From the NCBI RefSeq assembly GCF_013393325.1, contig NZ_QJRC01000094.1, forward strand, positions 124,001 to 188,000: a DNA stretch of 64,000 nucleotides, in the 5' to 3' direction. Source of the stretch: Pseudomonas hunanensis (GTDB lineage: Bacteria > Pseudomonadota > Gammaproteobacteria > Pseudomonadales > Pseudomonadaceae). Under the pieces are notes generated by a model. It saw only the letters and a list, made by a program, of their open reading frames with translations. It was not told the DNA's origin and searched no databases. Shown one piece after another: positions 16,433 to 29,700 of the stretch (positions within the stretch are counted from its first letter, which is position 1; every line of letters starts with the position of its first letter). Both the position numbers and the translations under genes were made by a program.

Positions 16433-18733
16433 TCAGAGGTTCTCATAGCGGTTCATGTCCAGTACCCCGGCTTCGACCGGTTCGGTCTCCTTGATGAAGC
16501 TGTTCAAGTCATGGAAATAGCGCCAGAACTCGGGGTGACTGCGGCGCACGCCCCAGCGCATGACAATGCGCTCGAACTTCGCCGCATCATCTTTTGCATA
16601 TTCCATATCCTCGACGAACTCCGGCACTTCCTTGGTCGGGATATTGAAGATGAAGTTCGGGTAGCTGCTGAGCACCCCAGGGTACAGGGTCAGCGTGTCC
16701 AGCCCTGGCTGGTAGCGGTACGCCTCGCCCAACAGGAACGCCACATTGCTATGCGCGCGGTTGCGCAGCAGGCTGTAAACCTGGCGCTGCCCGCCCTGCC
16801 CTTCGATGCGCAACATGGTCGCCTCGGGCAACTGGTTGATCACCTTCAGCCCGGCAGCCGGGCGCGACACCAGGCGGCTGAGCGACTGCTCGGCATTGCG
16901 GAACTCCTCGCTCACCTGCGCCCGCGAGCAGAACGCACCCTGGCAGCGGTTGATCGGGTCCGGCGCGGCATTCAGGCTGCCGGTGCGCTGCAGCAGCTTC
17001 AGGCCAAAGTCACGTTTGGGGTTGTGCGCGTCAAGCTTGATACCGCTCGGGGTATCGGTGTCGATGTCCTCGTAATCCATCCACATCTTCACCTTGCCGC
17101 TGTTCTGGTACCAGTCGCCGAGGATCGCCTTGCGCTGGTCGGCAGGCATCAGGCGCAGGAAGTTGACCTCGGCGCCGTTGCGGATCAGGTCGAAGTACAG
17201 GCGTGTCTGCAACTGGTGAGAAACGTTGCCGTACACATCGAAGTTGACCGCCAACTGATAATAAGTGCGCTCGAACAACGGGTAGTCGAACAGCCACACG
17301 GTCAGCGGCACATCACCGATCAGGCCCTTGGTCACCGAGGCGCTGTCGAAGTGGCGGAAGATGCTCAGCAACGCGTTGTCGTTACCGGCCCACAAGGTCG
17401 ACCAACCGGGTGCTGGCATGTCGGCATAGGCTTCACGGCGCAGTTTCTCGTACTCGTTGCGCTTGTCGCGGTAGGCGTGCCACAGGCTCAGCACACTGCC
17501 CACATCATCGATCTGCCCCGGCATGGCCAGCAATGGCGTAGCCTCGCCCCGGTACTTGGCATCGGTGATGTAGCGATCGAAGGCCGGCTCTTGGAACAAC
17601 GCCCAGAAATTGTCGCGGATCACGTCGGTGGCAATCTGCCCGCGGCACACCGGGCCACGGATGAAGGTGCGCACGAAGTATTCGGCGTTATCCAGCATGA
17701 ACTGGTAGCGCGCCACCGCCGGGATCGCCTCGAAGGTTTCGAACGGGTTGGCCCGGTGGCGCGGGCCGTAGCCTGGCAGCGCGGCGGCATGCCAGTCACC
17801 GGCGTAGAACAACTGCTTCACCCGCTTGAGCTTCTGCGGCCCCATCGGGTAGGTGATGTGCGTTTTGTGCACGATCACGCCCTGTACCGGGATCAGCCGG
17901 TAGTAGAAGTCGGTGCCCGGCGGGTCGTTGGGGCGACGGGTCGCAATGATGTCGACGGGCTTGCCACTTGGCGTGCGCGAGCGCACCCACTGGAAGAAGT
18001 GGCCCTGCTCGCCGCCAACGAAATAGATGTGCGCCAGGAACAGGTGCTCGTATAGCCAGCGGCCAACCAGCGCCTCGGTGGAACCGGGGCGGTTGAGCAG
18101 TTCTTCCCAATCGCTGATCTGCCTGGCTTCGGCAGCGCTCGGCTGGATCGGCTGGTACTCCACCGGCGCACCGGCCGCCAGCCATCGGCGCATGGTGTCG
18201 TATTCCTTGTCGGTCAGCCCGGTCACCGCCAGCGGCATGCCCTCATTGGGGTGGGCGCCGGCATAGGCGTCGAACTCATGGGGCAACGGGCACATGTTGT
18301 TGCGGCTCAGGCCCAGGACGATCTCCTCGGGCAGCTTGGCGTTGGGCGTGAGCGGGGTCTTGTGGCCCAGCTCCAGCATGCGCGCCATCAACGCGGCCTG
18401 GCTGCCCTGGTTGTCGAGCACCGAGTAGAAGCCCTTCTTGCGCCATTGCTCTTCGCTGTGGGCGTCATAGAACAGCCGGGTGGGGGGCACCGCCTTGCTG
18501 CGCTCGCCTTGGTACACCGGCACCTTGCTGGCCCCGCGCACCGCGCCTTCGGGGCTTTCCAGCTTCAGCTGGCAAGCGGCGTCGTTGCAGGCGTGGCAGG
18601 CCACGCACTTCTCGGTGAAGATAGGTTGAATGTCCCGGGTGTAGGAAATAGCCGGGCTCGACTGGGGGGCTTGCCCGAACACCGCGCCGCTGATGAGCAG
18701 GGCGAAGGCGCCGGCAAGGATACGATGCACCAT
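16433..18733 (-). CDS. cti: Fatty acid cis/trans isomerase
   Basis: A periplasmic haem protein of 766 residues that converts cis-unsaturated fatty acids of membrane phospholipids to trans, stiffening the membrane under solvent or heat stress. The signal peptide ends near residue 20 (ISGAVFGQ) and the single c-type haem site is C43-V-A-C46-H47. ATG at 18733 gives the signal peptide and length expected for Pseudomonas Cti, with AGGA 10 bases upstream. It is divergent from metH, the order I remember for P. putida. The 183-base gap holds both promoters. Confidence 0.96.
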   Translation of the reverse strand: MVHRILAGAFALLISGAVFGQAPQSSPAISYTRDIQPIFTEKCVACHACNDAACQLKLESPEGAVRGASKVPVYQGERSKAVPPTRLFYDAHSEEQWRKKGFYSVLDNQGSQAALMARMLELGHKTPLTPNAKLPEEIVLGLSRNNMCPLPHEFDAYAGAHPNEGMPLAVTGLTDKEYDTMRRWLAAGAPVEYQPIQPSAAEARQISDWEELLNRPGSTEALVGRWLYEHLFLAHIYFVGGEQGHFFQWVRSRTPSGKPVDIIATRRPNDPPGTDFYYRLIPVQGVIVHKTHITYPMGPQKLKRVKQLFYAGDWHAAALPGYGPRHRANPFETFEAIPAVARYQFMLDNAEYFVRTFIRGPVCRGQIATDVIRDNFWALFQEPAFDRYITDAKYRGEATPLLAMPGQIDDVGSVLSLWHAYRDKRNEYEKLRREAYADMPAPGWSTLWAGNDNALLSIFRHFDSASVTKGLIGDVPLTVWLFDYPLFERTYYQLAVNFDVYGNVSHQLQTRLYFDLIRNGAEVNFLRLMPADQRKAILGDWYQNSGKVKMWMDYEDIDTDTPSGIKLDAHNPKRDFGLKLLQRTGSLNAAPDPINRCQGAFCSRAQVSEEFRNAEQSLSRLVSRPAAGLKVINQLPEATMLRIEGQGGQRQVYSLLRNRAHSNVAFLLGEAYRYQPGLDTLTLYPGVLSSYPNFIFNIPTKEVPEFVEDMEYAKDDAAKFERIVMRWGVRRSHPEFWRYFHDLNSFIKETEPVEAGVLDMNRYENL

Positions 18734-18916
18734 GTGCGGAAAGTCCTGGTTCTTGAAAGCCATCACGATTTGTTGCCTGGTCGTCCTTGGGTGCTCTGCG
18801 TTACCGACACCCGCCCAACATGAGCACTTTTCATGCAAATGGGCGATGCGCCTAAAAACCGCGCAGGTTTGTTATGATTCCGCACCTTCTGATATTTGCC
18901 CGACCAGGTAGTTCCT

Positions 18917-22624
<3,708 letters not shown>

Positions 22625-22632
22625 GGCCGCGC

Positions 22633-22728
22633 TGGCCTCTTCGCGGGCAAGCCCGCTCCCACAGGGGCCGCACCGTTTTTGAAACGTGTGCAGTACTTGT
22701 AGGAGCGGGCTTGCCCGCGAAGAGGCCA
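22633..22728. repeat. Inverted pair of P. putida-type REP sequences
   Basis: TGGCCTCTTCGCGGGCAAGC and following bases at 22633-22665 recur in reverse complement at 22697-22728 (GGAGCGGGCTTGCCCGCGAA core). Each unit contains its own GCGGGC/GCCCGC hairpin and the two can also pair with each other across 31 bases. This matches the roughly 35-base REP elements of P. putida found between genes. It follows metH and probably acts as a 3' boundary or terminator. Confidence 0.9.
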
Positions 22729-22794
22729 GTCCAGGCAGTTCCTTTTTCATTGCCTACACTGTCCCTGATTGCCTCTGATTTCCCAGGAGCCAAC

Positions 22795-23013
22795 ATGGAC
22801 GATTCCAGCCAGGGCAAACCCCCGACCTTCTGGCAGATGCTGCACAGCATCCTCGCCGCCGCCTTTGGCGTGCAAAGCGGCAAGAACCGCGCCCGCGACT
22901 TCACCCACGGCAAGGCCAGCCATTTCATTGCGCTGGGGACGTTGTTCACCCTGGTGTTCATCGCGGTATTGATCGGCCTGGTGCAACTGGCCCTGCACCT
23001 TACCGCCCGTTAG
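22795..23013 (+). CDS. DUF2970 family small membrane protein
   Basis: A 72-residue protein. PTFWQMLHSILAAAFGVQSG followed by RARDFTHGKASHFI is characteristic of DUF2970, and a single C-terminal transmembrane helix (TLFTLVFIAVLIGLVQLAL) follows. AGGAG lies 5 bases before ATG at 22795. Function is unknown. A perfect hairpin follows the stop by 10 bases. Confidence 0.88.
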   Translation: MDDSSQGKPPTFWQMLHSILAAAFGVQSGKNRARDFTHGKASHFIALGTLFTLVFIAVLIGLVQLALHLTAR

Positions 23014-23023
23014 AAGTGAAAAC

Positions 23024-23050
23024 GCCTGCGGGGATTCCGTCCCCGCAGGC
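23024..23050. terminator. Perfect hairpin between DUF2970 and a convergent small gene
   Basis: GCCTGCGGGGA and TCCCCGCAGGC are perfect 11-base arms around TTCCG. The minus strand continues with GTTTTC, so it can terminate the small gene at 23083-23196 and also end the DUF2970 transcript. Confidence 0.8.
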
Positions 23051-23082
23051 GCGCTTGCTGCATCACGGTCTAGAAGACAAGT

Positions 23083-23196
23083 CTACTGGTGGCTGACCCA
23101 ATACACGGCAGTGACCACCACCAAAACGATCAGGCAGAGGATCGCCCAGGCATCGACGCTGCTGTCAGCTTTGCGGACCTTGGTTGAGTTTCCCAT
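23083..23196 (-). CDS. 37-residue single-pass membrane protein
   Basis: This short frame encodes MGNSTKVRKADSSVDAW followed by one hydrophobic helix (AILCLIVLVVVTAVYWV) and SHQ. AGAGG lies 7 bases before ATG at 23196, and the stop at 23083-23085 is followed by a hairpin on the same strand. A cytoplasmic basic N-terminus and a short periplasmic tail are expected. Length, ribosome-binding site and helix make it a credible gene, likely conserved in related Pseudomonas; function is unknown. Confidence 0.7.
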   Translation of the reverse strand: MGNSTKVRKADSSVDAWAILCLIVLVVVTAVYWVSHQ

Positions 23197-23281
23197 TGCA
23201 TTGCCTCTTGTAGTGGTTATGGGAATGCACTTCACCACCAGCAGTTAAGACGAGCAATGCCCTTCACTCAAGCAGGGTCTT

Positions 23282-24358
23282 TCAATATTCGACCGGTGAC
23301 GTAAGAAATGGGTAGCGGTAGCCCGGCGGCCGCCCTTCAGCGCTGTACCGCTGGAAATCGACGCCGTAATCGTCCCGTTCCAGCAGTTTCAGCCAGCGCT
23401 TGGCTTTGGCCTGATCGATCGCCTGCAATACCGGGGCACTGTGCTCGCGCAGCCCGTCGCGGTTCAACGCCAGCCCTTGAGCGTCATCGTGCAGCATAAC
23501 CATCGCCCAACCGCCCAGGGTGAAATGCCCACCCATCAGCACGCTCAGGCGCCCATCGATACGCGCCCGCAAGGCCTCGGGCGAACTGTTGACGGCGCCG
23601 AACAGCACGTCGCGCCCCGGTGTGTGCCCAGCTTCCTCGAACGCCTGCATGGCACCAAAGGCCATCTCGTCATTGGCCGACCACACCAGCCGGGTGGCCG
23701 GGTAGCGCTCCAGTAACTGCTGGGCCTGTTCATAGGCGCGCTGGCGGTTCCAACCGCCGTACACCACCTGACGCAGGCGCACCTGGGGGAAGTCGGCCAG
23801 CGCACGGCGCATGCCCTCCTCACGCAACTGCGAGGCCGGGGTGGTCTTGACCCCGGCAAAGGCCACCAGGTCCACCGGAAAGCTGTCGCGAGGCAACTGT
23901 GCGACCATCTGGTGCAGCATTTGGAAGCCCGCCTGCTCGTCGTTACTCATCAAGGTCCCCAGTGGCTCGGCGTACTTGTCGGGCTGGGCCTCGATGCTGC
24001 GGACCTGGCTGGCGGTCAGGCCATTGTTGACCAGCAGCAGCTTCACACCCGTGCCACGTGACAGGCGCAGGATTTCCGGTGCTACGTACTGCTCGTTGAC
24101 CAGCACCAGGTAGTCCGGCCGCTGCGCCCCACCCAGAATTGCCCGGGCCTGGCTCAGCGCCAGGTCGGCGCGGCGCTCGCTGTACTCCACCCGCAGGGTC
24201 ATGCCCAGCTCATCCGCGGCGGCCTGCATGAAGCGGGTATAGCTGGTCCAGAACGTCTCGGTGGACAGCCCAGGGTTGAGGAACACCACCGAAGCCGGCT
24301 GCGCACTTGCCGCCAGTGGCAGGGCAAGACACAAGCTTTGGCACAGGGCCTTGAGCAT
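23282..24358 (-). CDS. Periplasmic sugar-type substrate-binding protein (Peripla_BP_4)
   Basis: A 358-residue protein with a signal peptide ending AASAQ. The fold of the LacI/RbsB type is shown by VVFLNPGLSTETFW at the start of the first lobe, RPDYLVLVN, and the hinge-region pattern LVWSANDEMAFGAMQAFEEAG. No ABC permease or ATPase gene is next to it, so it may be a sensor subunit or serve a transporter elsewhere. ATG at 24358 opens toward cysI, which is divergent, across a 213-base gap that includes AT-rich stretches. Confidence 0.85.
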   Translation of the reverse strand: MLKALCQSLCLALPLAASAQPASVVFLNPGLSTETFWTSYTRFMQAAADELGMTLRVEYSERRADLALSQARAILGGAQRPDYLVLVNEQYVAPEILRLSRGTGVKLLLVNNGLTASQVRSIEAQPDKYAEPLGTLMSNDEQAGFQMLHQMVAQLPRDSFPVDLVAFAGVKTTPASQLREEGMRRALADFPQVRLRQVVYGGWNRQRAYEQAQQLLERYPATRLVWSANDEMAFGAMQAFEEAGHTPGRDVLFGAVNSSPEALRARIDGRLSVLMGGHFTLGGWAMVMLHDDAQGLALNRDGLREHSAPVLQAIDQAKAKRWLKLLERDDYGVDFQRYSAEGRPPGYRYPFLTSPVEY

Positions 24359-24571
24359 GGGGTCACATCTCTGCGAAGCAAACGCCGGATTATAAACGCC
24401 TGGCTACGCTCAGCGCACAAATGGCAGTCAGTCTCACATAGTCCATTTGGTTCTTTTCATATGCAAAAACATCACTTTAGCGCATAACTGCAACCTGATA
24501 TCGTTCCCCGGCTCCGTACCGGAGTGCGCGGCCGTGCGCGCGAATAGCTGCATGCCTGAGACAGGACTTTT

Positions 24572-26224
24572 ATGTACGTATACGACGAGTACGATCAGCG
24601 GATCATCGAGGACCGCGTCAAGCAGTTCCGTGATCAGACCCGCCGCTACCTGGCCGGTGAGCTGAGCGAAGAAGAATTCCGCCCTCTGCGCCTGCAGAAC
24701 GGCCTTTATATCCAACGTTTCGCGCCGATGCTGCGTGTCGCCGTGCCGTACGGCCAGCTGAACGCCACCCAGGTCCGCACCCTGGCCAAGATCGCTCGCG
24801 ACTACGACAAGGGCTATGCCCACATTTCCACCCGCCAGAACGTGCAGTACAACTGGCCGGCGCTGGAAGACATCCCGGACATCCTCGCCGAGCTGGCCAC
24901 CGTGCAGATGCACGCGATCCAGACCAGCGGCAACTGCCTGCGTAACACCACCACCGACCAGTTCGCCGGTGTGGCCGCAGACGAAATCATCGACCCGCGC
25001 CCATGGTGCGAAATCGTCCGCCAGTGGACCACCTTCCACCCGGAATTCGCCTACCTGCCGCGCAAGTTCAAGATCGCCATCAACGGCTCGCAGGAAGACC
25101 GCGCCGCCATCGAAGTGCACGACATCGGCCTGGAGCCTGTGCGCAACGCTGCCGGCGAGCTGGGCTTCCGTGTGCTGGTCGGCGGTGGCCTGGGCCGTAC
25201 CCCAGTGGTGGGCTCGTTCATCAACGAGTTCCTGCCGTGGCAGGACCTGATCAGCTACCTGGACGCCATCCTGCGCGTGTACAACCGTTACGGGCGCCGT
25301 GACAACAAGTACAAGGCGCGGATCAAGATCCTGGTCAAGGCCCTTACGCCGGAAGTGTTCGCCGAAAAGGTCGAGGCCGAAATGGTCCACCTGCGTGGCG
25401 GCAGCACCACCTTGACCGAAGATGAAGTGCAGCGTGTGTCGCGCCATTTCGTCGACCCGCAGTACCTGGCCCTCGACAATGTCGACTACGCCGCCCAGGA
25501 CGCCGAGTACCCAGGTTTCGCCCGCTGGCGCTCGCGCAACACCCGCGCCCACAAGCGCCCTGGCTATGTGGCCGTGACCCTGTCGCTCAAGCCCACCGGC
25601 GTTGCCCCTGGCGACCTGACCGACAAGCAGCTGGACGCCGTGGCCGACCTGGCCGAGCGCTACAGCTTCGGCTTCCTGCGTACCTCGCACGAGCAGAACA
25701 TCATCCTCGCCGACGTCGAGCAGCGCCAGTTGCACGCGCTGTGGCTGGAGCTGCGCGAGGGCGGCTTCGCTACCCCGAACATCGGCCTGCTGACCGACAT
25801 CATCTGCTGCCCAGGCGGTGACTACTGCTCGCTGGCCAACGCCAAGTCGATCCCGATCGCCGAATCCATCCAGCGCCGCTTCGACGACCTGGACTACTTG
25901 TTCGACATCGGCGAAATCGACCTGAACATCTCCGGCTGCATGAACGCCTGCGGCCACCACCACGTGGGCCACATCGGCATCCTCGGTGTGGACAAGAAGG
26001 GTGAGGAGTTCTACCAGGTGTCGCTGGGCGGCAATGCCGCGCGTGGCGCGAGCCTGGGCAAGATCCTCGGCCCGTCCTTCGCCCAGGATGCCATGGCCGA
26101 TGTGATCGAGAAGCTGATCGCCGTGTACGTCGAACAACGTACCGAGGAAGAGCGTTTCATCGACACCTACCAGCGTATTGGCATCGACCCCTTCAAGGAA
26201 CGCGTCTATGCAGCGAATCATTAA
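24572..26224 (+). CDS. cysI: Sulfite reductase haemoprotein subunit
   Basis: A 550-residue sirohaem and 4Fe-4S enzyme reducing sulfite to sulfide in cysteine synthesis. It has the duplicated ferredoxin-like/sirohaem fold, with ISTRQNVQYNWP and NCLRNTTTDQ in the first half. The cluster ligands are CCPGGDYC near residue 411 and CMNAC near 457. No cysJ flavoprotein partner is adjacent, as is usual in Pseudomonas. AGGA lies 5 bases before ATG. It overlaps the downstream DUF934 gene by 17 bases. Confidence 0.96.
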   Translation: MYVYDEYDQRIIEDRVKQFRDQTRRYLAGELSEEEFRPLRLQNGLYIQRFAPMLRVAVPYGQLNATQVRTLAKIARDYDKGYAHISTRQNVQYNWPALEDIPDILAELATVQMHAIQTSGNCLRNTTTDQFAGVAADEIIDPRPWCEIVRQWTTFHPEFAYLPRKFKIAINGSQEDRAAIEVHDIGLEPVRNAAGELGFRVLVGGGLGRTPVVGSFINEFLPWQDLISYLDAILRVYNRYGRRDNKYKARIKILVKALTPEVFAEKVEAEMVHLRGGSTTLTEDEVQRVSRHFVDPQYLALDNVDYAAQDAEYPGFARWRSRNTRAHKRPGYVAVTLSLKPTGVAPGDLTDKQLDAVADLAERYSFGFLRTSHEQNIILADVEQRQLHALWLELREGGFATPNIGLLTDIICCPGGDYCSLANAKSIPIAESIQRRFDDLDYLFDIGEIDLNISGCMNACGHHHVGHIGILGVDKKGEEFYQVSLGGNAARGASLGKILGPSFAQDAMADVIEKLIAVYVEQRTEEERFIDTYQRIGIDPFKERVYAANH

Positions 26225-26702
26225 GAACAACCAGATCGTCGACGAAACCTGGCACCTGCTGCCCAAGGAAACGTCCTTTGACGAGCTGACCAACTGCGAC
26301 GACTACATCGTCCCGCTGCAGATGTGGCGCGACCATGCCCACGTGCTCAAGGCCCGCGATGGCGGGCTGGGTGTGTGGCTGGACAGCGACCAGGAAGCGG
26401 AAGAGATCGGCGAAGACGTGCAGCACTTCCAGGTCATCGCCCTGAACTTCCCGGCATTCACCGACGGGCGCAGCTACTCCAATGCGCGCCTGCTGCGTGA
26501 CCGCTACAAGTTCAAGGGCGAGCTGCGCGCCATCGGCGATGTGCTGCGTGACCAGCTGTTCTTCATGGCCCGTTGCGGCTTCGATGCGTTCGCCATCCGT
26601 GCCGACAAGGACCCGGAAGACGCGCTGCAAAGCCTGAAAGACTTCTCGGTGACCTACCAGGCCGCCACTGACGAGCCGCTGCCGCTGTTCCGCCGCCGCT
26701 GA
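26208..26702 (+). CDS. DUF934 protein, cysI partner
   Basis: A 164-residue protein of the DUF934 family, which in pseudomonads regularly follows cysI. The conserved LNFPAFTDGRSYSNARLLRDR motif is present. ATG at 26208 lies inside the last codons of cysI (17-base overlap), so the two are surely co-transcribed. A role in electron delivery or assembly for sulfite reductase is inferred from linkage only. A strong terminator follows. Confidence 0.93.
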   Translation: MQRIIKNNQIVDETWHLLPKETSFDELTNCDDYIVPLQMWRDHAHVLKARDGGLGVWLDSDQEAEEIGEDVQHFQVIALNFPAFTDGRSYSNARLLRDRYKFKGELRAIGDVLRDQLFFMARCGFDAFAIRADKDPEDALQSLKDFSVTYQAATDEPLPLFRRR

Positions 26703-26718
26703 TCGTCCAGCCCCAGCG

Positions 26719-26744
26719 AACAGCCCGCCTTTCAGCGGGCTGTT
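26719..26744 (+). terminator. Rho-independent terminator after cysI-DUF934
   Basis: AACAGCCCGC-CTTTCA-GCGGGCTGTT is a perfect 10-base stem followed by TCGTT on the plus strand. It ends 4 bases before the stop of the convergent effector gene and can serve both. Confidence 0.9.
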
Positions 26745-26748
26745 TCGT

Positions 26749-29700
26749 TCATAGGCCCTGGCGCTCAATGGCCTCGCGGCTCAACTCAAGAAAAAGCTGG
26801 CGTTGCGCTGCCTCACGCTCTGCACTGATCTGCTCGGTTTGCATGAGGTAGTCATGATCGCTTAGCGCTTCCGATTGCTCGAGCAATGTATCCAGGCGCT
26901 GCTGGAACGGCTCGTTCATGCGGCTGAAACGCGCCGATTGGTGACTGCTTAAGTAATCTTGCCAAAAGGATCGATCGGCAAGCGCTTGAGCCAAGGATTG
27001 TGGCGTCTCCTCCCGCAGTACCTCGCTGCGGGCCGACTCCAGGTCTTTATGGCTAACCCCGCTTACACTCTCGTACGCCATATGTTCAGGCTGCGCTGGG
27101 AGGTCGAGGCTTTCAGCCAGTTTGACACGATAGGCCAGGTAAACTTCGACGGGATCGTCCGAGTAATAGTGGGCGATATGCCGTGCCGCTATCGCGTTTA
27201 CCTTGTCCAGACGAGACAACGAACGCCCCAGCATCACCAGCGCCCGCTCCCTTTGCAAACCACTACTGGCCGATGCAGCCCTGGAGGCCATCGCGCCAAC
27301 CTCCAGCTCGCTCAGCGTCAGCAGCAACTCGTCACTGCAACTGCGCGGCCGGCTAGCTTGCTCGAAAAGGCTGGCACGCACTTCGGCGTGCTGCTCGCAC
27401 GCTTCGAGGATATGCCACACGCGCGCTTGAAGGTCACGGGGGCGTGCGTGGTATTCACGCAAATCCTGCAAATCAGCGATAAATTGGAACAGATCACTCG
27501 CCCCGTCCTCTTGGCGCAACAGGTTCCAACGCGCCAATCGAACTTCGCGTTGTGCCGCAGTAAACCCTGACAACCATGGGGTTGCGTCGCTGGCGTCAAT
27601 CGATAGGTGAGTCGCTTGCGTACGCTCAGATGCCCCCGCTGCGGCCCTGGCCAATTGCAAGCGTTGGAGGGTTTCATCCGAGAGTGGATTGTCGTGCAGC
27701 TCCAGCCCCCCTAGCAAACGTAGCGGCAACATGGACAGCGCTTCAGGCAACGTCTGGATCTGGTTGCCACGCATGTCCAGCAACTCCAGATTTCCGTGCC
27801 TGGCCAATTCAGCTGGCAAGTTGCCCAGCCCTGTGTTGCGCAAGGACAAACGGCGCAGCAAGGGGAATGATGTCAAGGGTGGCAGCAGGCCCACAGGGTT
27901 GCCGTTGAGCTCCAGACGGCGCAGCCCCACAAGCTGGCTCAAGCGAAGATTATCGTCGCTGGAAAGAACGATCCGATTGCCACCAAGGCGTAGGTTCCTC
28001 AATTCGGCCAGTTGCTCGATACCTGCAGGAAGGCGTGTAAGCTGGTTGCCACGCAAATCCAGGTTACGCACCTTGCTAAAGCGAGCAAGGAAACCCGCGT
28101 CAAGGGCCGCCATCCGCATATCACGTAGGGTCAGGTGCGTGATATGGTCAAAAGCCACGTTCTCGGGCAAGGACGGCAAGTCACCCACTCTGTCACCCGC
28201 GATCGTCAGGTGATAATCACCCGTCAACTCCCCAGGGTTCATGCGCTGCCAACTCGCCATAATGCGCCTGGCAACCTTGATGCGACGCAACCGGCGAATA
28301 ATGTTCAGCCCCGTTTCATTCCGCCAGCTTTGCAATGCCTGCTTGAGACTAAACTTGGCCCGTAACAGCTGGCTGACATGGTTCCACGGGTCAATCCCCC
28401 GTTGAGCCAGGTCTCGCAGATACAACTCCAGTTGCTCACTGCTCATCACTGGGAACACGTGATTCAAAGTACGCCTCAATGCCTGTCGAGTCCCCGATAG
28501 GTGGCCGCTGAGCGGATAGCCCAAACGCCCATCGTATAAACGCACAGGAGGGCGTATACCCTGCCCCACCTGGGCCAGCCCAATCAAACGGGCCGCCGCT
28601 TCACGGTCAGCAAGCGCTTCACGCCCAAGCCGCTCGCCCAGCGCGCTTTCCGTCATTTGGCTACCGCCGAGCAGTTGTAGCTGGCGGCTGTCCAGCTGCC
28701 GCATTAACGCTTGCAATAACCCACCCTGGTCAGCGGTAGGCAGTTCAACCTCGACCCCAGCCGGCCAGGGTGCGATGGCATCGATCAGCCCCCGCGCGAG
28801 CCTTGCGCTGTCGTCATTTGCGGCAGAGGCCTGGCGCAAACCTGCGCAGGCACGGTCTATCCGGCTGTCGCGCACCGCCCAGCGCGCCCGCTCCGCCAAA
28901 GCCAACGGTACCCGCCCTGCGCTGGTCAGGCTTTCCAGTTCGTCGCTATTTGCCCCTTCAACGATTTCCCATGCGCAGCGGTGGGAAAGGCTCGGGAAGT
29001 TCCGCATCAATAGGTGGTCCGCTGCCTGCGGATTGACCTGCCGCTCATTGAACAATTCCTCGAAAGCACCACCCCGTAATGCCGGGTAATCATGGTGCAA
29101 TTGCTGACGCTCAAGGGCGTCGAGCAAGCGTGCCGGGGGTGGCGCATTTTCCAGTAACAAACGGCGCAGGCAATCTGCATCGAAACCGGTGACCTGTAGC
29201 GCAACAGACGCCGCCTCGTCGGACACTTGGGCCGTGCGGCTGGCAAGGCGGCGCACCATGTAAGCGGCGTCCTGCCAGCACTGCGGCTGCTCAAACTCAT
29301 GCACCCATCCTCCGGCACCATTGTGTTCAAGAGCTGGTACATAGGCCCCCGGCCGCGTGGGGTGATGAATACGCAATGTGCCATCGCTGTGTTCGCTTAC
29401 CTCATAGGTAGCATCGTGCAGGCGCCTCAGCGTTCGGCCATTTTCAGTGGCCGCCTGCCCAACGATCAAATTGACGCCATCATGCTGATACGCCGACAGC
29501 GCTGGATCGCACAAGCGTAACTGGCCATCCTCCAAACTCACCGGCACCATGGCATCTACGCGTGCCACTCGCTGGGCCAGCTTGCCGAGTGCCGCCGTGC
29601 CGGCGGCCGTCACCGCCCCCAGCGCCACCGTCTCGGCCACGTTGAACAGGTGCCCCAATGCGGCGTTGCGGTCGCCCAGTTGCCAATCCTGGTAGCCTTC

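Noticed and set aside
18734..18916. Cobalamin riboswitch upstream of metH
   Set aside because: The 183-base gap is shared with the divergent cti promoter and I found no B12-box-like sequence or room for the fold.
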